Below, in pieces: positions 1-6,800 of a stretch of DNA of 8,488 bases (within the stretch, counting starts at the first letter, position 1; every line of letters starts with the position of its first letter). The DNA is from JAQXDR01 sp038138625. GTDB taxonomy: Bacteria; Pseudomonadota; Alphaproteobacteria; Rhodobacterales; Rhodobacteraceae. The translations under genes and the position numbers were made by a program. The stretch is from positions 1 through 8,488 of the forward strand of contig JAYQEA010000138.1 of assembly GCA_038138625.1 (NCBI GenBank). Direction: 5' to 3'. The notes beneath the pieces are model-generated. The model saw only the letters and a program-made list of their open reading frames with translations, did no database searches and had not been told where the DNA came from.

Positions 1-1
1 A

Positions 2-298
2 GCACGGATAGCGGTTTCAAGGCGCGGCTTCGATGAGGTTGAAGTCCGTGCCAAACCACGACACCGTTTTGACCATGGATCTCAAAAATTTGTGCCATTG
101 CGGCTAAGCAACAGCGATATTGTGCAGCAAAATATTGGGTTTGTTGCGCTGAATGGTCAGCCAAACGGTCACCTCACGTGCTTTGCACGGTCGTATACGC
201 GCCTAGTCGCGTCTGGCGACCGTTTGATCTGTTGGACCATGAATAAAGACCAAAAAATCACTTGGCGGCAAGCTGGTTGGAGAGGCGCTGGCCTGTAA
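2..298 (+). CDS. Partial open frame at left edge, possible transposase remnant
   Basis: Reading frame 2 is open from the window edge to a TAA at 296-298, about 98 codons, with no visible start; GTG at 92 is the first candidate and has no convincing ribosome binding site. I do not recognise the protein. The one suggestive motif is HRFDHGSQKF (DHGSQ encoded at 71-85), which resembles the H-x-S-D-x-G-S-Q-Y/F segment around the second catalytic aspartate of IS3-family transposases. The following residues do not continue into the expected YDNALAE segment, so the match is weak. It may be a decayed IS fragment, the end of an unknown gene, or a chance open frame. Confidence 0.2.
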   Translation, partial: ARIAVSRRGFDEVEVRAKPRHRFDHGSQKFVPLRLSNSDIVQQNIGFVALNGQPNGHLTCFARSYTRLVASGDRLICWTMNKDQKITWRQAGWRGAGL

Positions 299-982
299 CT
301 TTCGGAAATCGCCGGGCCCCAGCTGTCAATAACAAAACGACGCAGATGTGATTGCTTTATCTATGCAGATTGATGTGCGTTNNNNNNNNNNAGATAGGTT
401 TTTTGGTAAATCTTGGTTTGTCTTTTCGAAAACGATAACGGCGTTGTCGTTGGTGGGTGTCGTCTAAAGGCTTGATTTTTGCGACGTCAGGGCTGGTGGG
501 TGGTCTGCCTATTTGAAGATCGGATAGTTATTTTTATCTATTTACGTGGATGTCGGTGCGCTATCCAGCGAGGCAGGGTAGCCCCGTCAAGCCACTTTGA
601 CATGCCACGGGCCCATCCCTTCGCTTATGTGGCGTCAGCGGTGTAGGGTCAGGTACCCCGGCCCCCGATCAGGTTGTTGCAGCTGCGAGCTTGCCGAAGA
701 TATGCACCGTGCAGCTTCTGTGTGTTCGACAGGTTCATGTCGCCAAATCTGGCGTAACCCAAAGCCGTTTGGAGCAACGGTTCTTTCATTTTTGGTTATT
801 CGTAGAATGGGTTTTGCGCGATTTGATGTGGCTCCTTTAATAGCATTCATTGCAGCCAAAGAGACGAACTATGGCAATGAAACGCAGGGGCCGGTTTCGT
901 GCGACGCCGTTTTCAACGCTCTTTCTCACCTCTTCTTATCATTCAGGACCAATGCCTCAGTATCCTTTCAGGTCAGAAAAAA
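299..982. other. Stretch without a recognisable gene (contains scaffold gap)
   Basis: No open frame here has a convincing start, ribosome binding site or recognisable protein. The open frames near 597-1016 (+), 850-1113 (+) and 635-859 (-) give low-complexity or unlike-protein translations. The part after the Ns (392-560) is G/T-rich on the + strand. The segment just before 983 may hold the decayed start of the IS3-family orfA whose later part is called separately; ATG at 869 is followed by a basic stretch (MKRRGRF) that could be an orfA start, but this cannot be confirmed by eye. Confidence 0.5.
382..391. other. Assembly gap (10 N)
   Basis: Ten consecutive undetermined bases. A round run of ten is usually a scaffolding placeholder, so the true distance and even the adjacency of bases 1-381 to the rest are uncertain. 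The gap lies in repeat-like, IS-remnant DNA, where short-read assemblies usually break. Confidence 0.95.
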
Positions 983-1157
983 GAGTGGTGCGATCCTATT
1001 CGTCCACAGGTCTTAAAAACCCAGTGGGACCAGACCCGACCCCCGCAAACCCTTACATAAATGCAGTGCCGGGAGATTGCTCTGCTGTGCCAGTTGTTAT
1101 CAAAATTCCTTAGAAAAGAGTACTGTGTTAGAAAGGGCCACCCAGTTCTTTGCGAGC
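983..1157 (+). pseudogene. IS3-family orfA remnant (IS51-like group)
   Basis: OrfA of this group is a ~90-120 residue HTH protein ending in a leucine-rich segment and an A-S/T-x-F-F-A tail. Decayed traces appear in order. EWCDPIRPQVLK at 983-1018 resembles the EWxAIRSVAxKLG helix region. A fragment near 1047-1080, around 'aaaccctt' and 'aatgcag..ccggga', recalls TLR...DAGxxPG. LESTVLERATQFFA at about 1110-1154 resembles the NEILRKASxFFA end. Frame changes separate these pieces, so nothing is translatable. The tail runs straight into the orfB remnant. The last piece is the best supported; the first two are visual alignments to remembered family patterns. Confidence 0.45.
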
Positions 1158-1172
1158 CAAAAGCCACGAGAC

Positions 1173-1509
1173 CTTATTGATACGCATCGAGCGGTATTTG
1201 GTATCGGGCCCGTCTGCTAAATGCTGTGGGTTGCCCTCTTAATGTCGGGTTCCCAGATCGCCGTACTCCATAGGCCTGATCGAGCCTCACACCACAATCA
1301 CGACAAACCTTGATATGCCCAAAACTTGGCCCGATGACACTGTGCAACTTGCTTTTATGGCAGCCTTTGTTGCCAGATTTTGCCGATGTCCCAGCCTGGC
1401 ATGCGATGATTTATGTAGCCTTCGTGATCAATATCTTTGGGTCAGTTACACCGAACGGTTGACCGGAGTTGGCATTGATCCGTCTATCGGCAGGGTTGGG
1501 GACAGTTAT
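1173..1509 (+). pseudogene. IS3-family orfB transposase remnant, N-terminal and central part
   Basis: OrfB is the DDE-type transposase (integrase catalytic core). In order: LIDTHRAVFGIGPVC then stop then ML (1173-1226) matches the family's FIDEHRxxxGVEPICKML, with TAA at 1218-1220 in place of the lysine. A decayed VAR..TVARLMR-like stretch lies near 1240-1285. WPDDTV...F (1327-1360, frame 1) recalls CPLDxVxRxF. DFADVPAWHAM then IYVAFVINIFG (1376-1441, frame 2) matches DFTYVxTWxGFVYVAFVIDVF, keeping the first catalytic Asp. QYLWVSYTERLTGVGIDPS then IGRVGDSY (1429-1509, frame 1) matches QYxSIRYTERLAEAGIEPSVGSVGDSY. About 55 family residues, including the second catalytic Asp (HSDRGSQ), are missing where these two frames meet. 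The gene is dead. Its next expected residues appear at 8172. Confidence 0.8.
1505..1509 (+). repeat. Left copy of GTTAT junction direct repeat
   Basis: GTTAT is the last block of the left transposase fragment (codons for S-Y in GDSY). The same five bases occur at 8164-8168, just before transposase homology resumes. It could be a target-site duplication flanking the inserted cassette, but five bases are easily matched by chance. Confidence 0.3.
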
Positions 1510-1887
1510 AAGTTCAAGCGGCCCGTGCCTGCCGGTGAAACAGTAGGGGGAGAGTAACGGCCCAAACACTCTGCCGCAAACGTTAGATGGGTCAGTGAGT
1601 GATCCGACGCTTAATTTCGTATTAACTGACTTATGTTTAATTTTTTTTAATTGTTCGGTCGCAGAAACTGGGAGAGCAAAACAGCCGCACCTCTTTCCGG
1701 AAGGAGTATGGATGCATACTTTCGCCGAACACTACAAATGCACCAGAGCGCGTCATCCTGCCAAGGAATGGACAGGTCGTCAGACATAGAGATCCTAAAA
1801 TGCACAAAACGCTCTCCCGGCTGATGGGACGCGGGTGAGTGTTAACGACGACATATGCTTTAACCAGTTTGTAAAGACCGGATACGA
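1510..1887. other. Unassigned leader between IS remnant and sulfotransferase gene
   Basis: No gene is supported in these 378 bases. They contain an AT-rich patch (1610-1655) with a T8 run, a 16-base dyad at 1691-1706, and an inverted pair GGGAGAGC (1670-1677) / GCTCTCCC (1811-1818) about 133 bases apart. GGGAGAG also occurs at 1548-1554. A GGAAGGAG at 1699-1706 sits five bases before ATG 1712, which opens only a 25-codon frame ending at 1789. The promoter for the two downstream genes most likely lies here, but I cannot pick convincing -35/-10 boxes. The left boundary coincides with the end of transposase homology, so this leader belongs to the inserted cassette. Confidence 0.5.
1691..1706. 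repeat. Dyad CTCTTTCC/GGAAGGAG in the leader
   Basis: A perfectly centred 16-base palindrome with a single T-G mismatch. It could be an operator half-site pair or a short RNA stem that would hide the GGAAGGAG sequence. It lies about 180 bases upstream of the sulfotransferase start. No function is assigned. Confidence 0.3.
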
Positions 1888-2856
1888 ATGACGCACCGAA
1901 CGATTTACCTACATGTTGGACACGGCAAAACGGGCAGCAGCTTTCTGCAATCTTGCTTTGCCATGTCAGAAGACGCTTTGCAGGCCGCCAATATCCATTA
2001 CCCTGATTTGACCAACAGTTTCGCCGCCGCGCGTGCCGGTCTTATCACAGCAGGTAATATTCATTCCGGCAAAACGCCATTACACGATGTCATAGAAAAG
2101 CTTGATGGATGCTTGCCCGCTGAACAAGCTATCCTCTTTTCCCATGAAGAGCTGTTTGCATATATGAATAGTCCAGTAGCCAAGCCCGTTTTGGATCTAG
2201 TAGCTGCCGGGCAATACGACCTGCAAATTATATGTTTCATTCGAAACCCCTTGGATCATGCCGTTTCTCTTTACCAGCAAACGGTAAAACGGTCAGGAAA
2301 TATAAAAACATTTGCAGAATTTCTTAATAATTATCGTGTTCCAGAGGAAGTCTTACGCTTTGTCAGAACGATGTCGGCAGCCGGTGCGAGGACGACTATT
2401 TATAATTACTCTCGGCATAAAGAGACCTTGCCTGATATTCTGGAGACGTGGCTCGATTTATCTCGTGGCACATTGGAAAAACCAAACAAACTGGTTGTAA
2501 ATCGATCTGTGACGAATGGCGAATTAGCGCTTCAGATCGAGTTTAACAAGCTGCTAGGAAGTCGCGCTTCGGCTGTAATTAGTGATCCGCTGTGTAATAA
2601 TCTGCCCGATATTAAATCTGAAAATCCGGCTATTACACGTGAAGATCTCGGTAATTTTCTTTTAAGGATGGCCGAGATGATCACAAAAACAAACGATGTC
2701 TTGCCAGGCAGAGAAGGCTATTCCGTACCGAAAATAGAAGAGGCTATAGCCAAGTTTCCTGACCCGAAAGATCCCATGCTGTTCAGCTTTAATCAGGACC
2801 AGTTGCGCATCATTGCCGGCCGCATTTCTAAAATTCTGATCGATATGGAATGGTAG
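1888..2856 (+). CDS. P-loop sulfotransferase family protein
   Basis: Probably transfers sulfate from PAPS to a hydroxyl group, most likely on the glycan made by the next gene; it is cytoplasmic, with no signal peptide or membrane segment. The 322 residues open directly with the 5'-phosphosulfate-binding loop HVGHGKTGSSFLQ (residues 9-21; Lys14 is the expected PAPS-binding residue). The 3'-phosphate-binding motif is FIRNPLDHAVSLYQQ (117-131), with Arg119 and Ser127 at the standard eight-residue spacing. NRSVTNGELALQ (205-216) matches the N-x-S-h-x-x-x-E-L segment seen late in bacterial members. Length fits small bacterial sulfotransferases. ATG 1888 is chosen because an in-frame TAA lies at 1861-1863 and the P-loop begins by residue 7; the upstream sequence gives only a weak ribosome site. 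It ends 43 bases before the glycosyltransferase gene, so the two are probably co-transcribed. The fold call is firm; the acceptor is inferred. Confidence 0.85.
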   Translation: MTHRTIYLHVGHGKTGSSFLQSCFAMSEDALQAANIHYPDLTNSFAAARAGLITAGNIHSGKTPLHDVIEKLDGCLPAEQAILFSHEELFAYMNSPVAKPVLDLVAAGQYDLQIICFIRNPLDHAVSLYQQTVKRSGNIKTFAEFLNNYRVPEEVLRFVRTMSAAGARTTIYNYSRHKETLPDILETWLDLSRGTLEKPNKLVVNRSVTNGELALQIEFNKLLGSRASAVISDPLCNNLPDIKSENPAITREDLGNFLLRMAEMITKTNDVLPGREGYSVPKIEEAIAKFPDPKDPMLFSFNQDQLRIIAGRISKILIDMEW

Positions 2857-2889
2857 AAAAAATATTTGTCCCCACCATAATTAGTAATC

Positions 2890-2894
2890 CGGAG
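2890..2894 (+). promoter_or_regulatory. Ribosome binding site of the giant glycosyltransferase gene
   Basis: CGGAG lies five bases before ATG 2900 and decides that start over Met7 (2918). It is clearly better than anything ahead of the sulfotransferase gene, suggesting independent initiation within a shared transcript. Confidence 0.6.
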
Positions 2895-2899
2895 TCGCA

Positions 2900-3883
2900 A
2901 TGTCTTTCCAAACAAAAATGACTGTTTCCAGCCTGCAAACAAAAGGCAAGATTGCAATCAAAAAGCAAAAACGCTCTATCGATATATCGGACACCCTTCG
3001 TATTGAAACAAAACTTCCGGAAGGCGAGGCGGTTCAGGCTCGGACAGTACAGGTTGAAGGACAAGAATGTCTTGAGATATCTGTGGGAGATGTATCAGGG
3101 TGGGTCCGTCTACAATGTATCGGAACCAGCAAAAGTACTGTGCTTGGGTTGCGCATTTTGCTGAAAGCTTCTGCGGAAACGGCCAGACGTGGACCAAAAA
3201 TTAGGACCGTAATCGCAAAGTCAAAACCCAAAACCTCTTGGCGGAATGCCATTACAGAAACCACTCAGTATATCCCGATAAAAACACCGTTTTGGACACA
3301 GATAACTGGCCTCTTTGCATGCGGGTCGCAGACTGGTGGTGAACGTGTTGATGCTCTTATCGATTTACCACCAAATTCAAGTTTTGTTATCGCCAAAGTG
3401 GATCAAAACCTATTTCCAGCATCAATGGACGACAAAAATGACCGCCCATTAACGGAAAGTTCTGTCAAAACAATCCGTCCTTTTAGTTTAACGTCCGAAA
3501 GCGATTGGACACTGAATTATTTGGCCAAAAAGCCGGTCGTTTTTTCAACTAATACACATATCGAAGGTTTTAATGTCAGTGGACATGTTGTGGCCTCCGG
3601 GCCACTGGAAAATGTTGATATCTCGACGAAAGAGGGGAAAAAAAAGGTACATGTTGTTCCGTCGCAGCCAGTAAGGATTATAGATAATGTCTGGATCCCT
3701 TGTGGCTTTCAAAGCTGTTTGGATCAATTCTTGGATGAAGGAGCGACAGAGGTTAAAGTCGGCTGGTCTGGCGATGGAGCAAACTTTTCTGAAATATTGA
3801 CCTTGCCTCAAAAATTGCGCCTTGCCCGCTTTCATGAAACGAATAAGCAGATGCATACGGCTGATGAATATTCAGTTCCAACG
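2900..3883 (+). other. Domain: unassigned N-terminal region of the giant protein (aa 1-328)
   Basis: I recognise no family. The first ~27 residues are polar and Lys-rich. What follows alternates short hydrophobic strands with polar turns (LEISVGDVSGWVRLQCIG at 58-75; VDALIDLPPNSSFVIAKVDQ at 150-169; EVKVGWSGDGANFSEILTLP at 284-303), which suggests one or more beta-sandwich folds, perhaps for carbohydrate or protein binding. There is no nucleotide-sugar motif. It ends where the GT-B Rossmann strand VKLFYFPDY begins (330-338). Confidence 0.5.
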
Positions 3884-6800
3884 TCGGTAAAACTTTTTTA
3901 TTTTCCAGACTACACATCAACCAACCCATATCAGCGGCTAATGTACCGCAACATGCCCGAAGTCGACGCACAGGCTGGCGATCTTACAAGCGCCATTGAA
4001 TGGCTCGAAAACGAACAATCCGCGCAGCCGGTAACACTCCATTTGCATTGGCTCAATCCAGTTTTTGCAGGATGTAATACGATCGAAGAGGGCGAGAAAG
4101 TGTGTGACGATTTTTTGAATCGTCTCGCATATTTTGTTAGGCTTGGCGGTATCGTTATTTGGACAGTCCACAACGCTATTTCACACGATGGCAAGCTTTT
4201 TGCCGCGGAAAGAAGGCTCGGACAAGGCGTTGCGGATCTGGCTTCCGTCATCCACATTCATTCAAGACGTCTGCTACCAATACTTGCTGATTACTATGGT
4301 ATTGCGGAGTCCCGCGTATTGGTACAGCAGCACCCGAGTTTTCGTGGCTACTATCCATCCTATGTTTCGCGCGAAATAGCCCGTGAACACCATGGGTATG
4401 CAGCGACTGACAAAGTCTTTCTTTTCTGTGGCCAACTGCGTCCCTACAAGGGAATTGACGACTTGGTCACAGCTTTTAGCGAGATTGTGCGTAAGGATCC
4501 CGATGCGCATCTGCTGATCGTTGGCAAACCGGTATTCCCATATGCCCCGGGTTTCCTCACCCAAAAATTTAAGGGTGTGAAAAACCTGCGCATCCTAGAG
4601 GGTCATATAAGCGATGCAGATCTACAATGGTATTATAAAGCTAGTGACTGGGTTGTGTTACCGTACAAAAACGTTCTGACATCCGGATCGCTGCTATGTG
4701 CCATGTCCTTTGGGCAGCCGTGCATTGCTCCTAAAACTGGCATGATTCCGGATTTGCTGAAATCATCCAAGAATGGATTTACTTACAATCTGGATAACCC
4801 AACAGGGTTGTTGGACGCTATGTTAGCTGCCTGTGATACCTCTTTGGAAGATCGCGCCACTATGGCGGAGGTTGCGCAGAAAACTGTTGAGCCGTTGACT
4901 TGGAGCAAAATGGGTTCAGCGCTTAAATCATCTCTCCAGCGCGCATACTCGACTGAGATTGTACGAATTGAATTCGAAGATTATTCCCGCGATTGCTTGT
5001 TGGCTGGAGCCAAGTTTCCACCAAATAAAATAGCTTCTACTGCAATCATTATTTTGAATTATGAACATATTGATGATGTGCAAAGGCTGATTTCTACTCT
5101 TAAAAAATCAAGTTCGCAGGATTTCGACATTTATATTGTCGATAACGCATCACCGTCGCTTTCTCTGTCCCAACTTTTATTGGCTGTTCCCGGTGTTCAT
5201 TTGCTGCGGCTTCCAGAAAATCTAGGATATGCGGCCGGCAATAACGCTGTCATGCGTTTGATTAAGCCATTAGGCTATAAATTCGCCTGGATTCTCAACC
5301 CCGACATGGTTGTTTCAACGACCGCGCTTCAACAATATCAAGACGCTGCGCAAATGTATCCTGAAGAATCCATATTGGGTGCGGTTATCGAACGCGGTGA
5401 CGCCGATGGGAATGTCGCGTCAGCGGGATGTTATGCCTCTTTTGAAGATGGTGTGAGCACCAACCATATGTTTGCGGGCAAAGATGTAAGCCTATTGCCT
5501 GACGAGCCGTACCCAGCCGATTTCATTACCGGGGCGTCGATTTTTCTGCGTATGTCTGCTTTAGATGTGATAGGGTTTATCCCCGAAGACTACTTTTTGT
5601 ATTTTGAAGAAACTCATTGGCTTTTAGAGGCTGGTCGAAAAGGGTACAAATGCCTGATTTTACCCAAAGTGCGTTTGAAACATCATAAGCGATCCGAGGA
5701 AGATGGCTTACCTGCAAAGTACTACTTTTATTACTATATTCGTAATAATCTTCTATTTTTTGCGCGCATGACGGGAGAACCTGCAAAAGCAGCAATGAAT
5801 CGCTTGCTGGTTGGTTTTGTAACAACTTGGCTCAAAAAAATCGAAGCGCGTGATCCGCGCTCTTTAGAGACTTACAAGCGGATTAGCGAACAAGCCATTG
5901 CAGATGGCCTAAATGGTATAGCTGGAAAGCGTGATCTCATAAAACTTGAACCCGATATTTTCAATCTTCCGCCTCTTTCGCGGGACGTTGAACCATTTGG
6001 TTCGTTTGATATTGAGGACAACGGATGCGTTAATGGTGCGATTTCCTTAAAAAAACAGATGGTTGGATCAGCAACAATACATATCCTTGAACAGGGCAAG
6101 GTGATAGAAGGTATCAAGTGTAAATCAGAAAACAACGGCATGCGGTTCCATTTCAAGGCCCAGTTGCCGCCAAAGTTACGCGCTGGCCGCGTCGTTAATT
6201 TAGAATTTCGCTTAAATGGCGAAAGTATCGTCAACGGTCATCTATCAAAATTTGTCCCGCGCGTCGCGCCGTCCTACAAAGGGCGTATTGATGGTGTTTC
6301 GCAATTTATATGCTCTGGTTGGGCTTGGAATAAAAACGATCCTCAGGATCAAGTAAAAGTCGAAATTTTACACGACGGTAAAGTTATTGGGACTGCGATT
6401 GCCGGTGAATATCGTGCAGATTTGTTGCGTCACGAAATCGGCAATGGAAAGGCCGCTTTTGCTATCAGGCTGCCAAGAAAATTTTCGGATGGATCTAAAC
6501 GTACTTTGCAACTTCGGGTCGCTGGAGAACCAGAAGTCCTTTTTGAACGTACGGTGTTAGATGGAGCTATTTCTGGAGGCGCAACGCCCAAACCTTTGGA
6601 GCAGTCGCTGGATGATCTTTTTTATGAACGGCAGCTATGGATAGCTAAACATGATCTTTCGGCATTACCGGTCGGGCGCTATTTCGCTTCTATGGAAAGG
6701 GCTATGGCCAAGCGGTATGAAAAGCGTATTCCAAATGAGACGGTCAGCATTATAATGCCCTGTTTTAATCGCCGAAATATAATTCGTGATGCTGTCGCCT

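Noticed and set aside
577..600. Possible left inverted repeat of the IS (GGTAGCCCCG...CTTTGA) matching the right end
   Set aside because: Only AGCCCCG matches well; distance to the orfA traces is too long for this IS group and the core order differs.
1030..1075. Possible tRNA-end-like attachment site around the C-rich 'gacccgacccccgcaaaccc'
   Set aside because: No tRNA body can be folded around it and no integrase gene is present; decayed orfA explains part of it.
597..1113. Open frames of 139 and 87 codons on the + strand and one of 74 codons on the minus strand
   Set aside because: Mutually overlapping, no ribosome binding sites, Cys/Arg/Ser-rich translations unlike real proteins, and the later part overlaps decayed orfA traces in other frames.
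1315..1557. 80-codon open frame beginning MPKTWPDD
   Set aside because: It is not a gene: its middle is a piece of the decayed IS3 orfB and its last ~16 codons read into the cassette leader.
1712..1789. 25-codon frame with a GGAAGGAG ribosome-like site
   Set aside because: The translation resembles nothing and the purine-rich site is explained equally well by the dyad; kept only as a leader observation.
3931..4257. Minus-strand open frames of up to ~120 codons inside the giant gene (also 3545-3856, 5872-6234)
   Set aside because: Antisense shadows of a strongly supported glycosyltransferase frame, without start signals or recognisable proteins.
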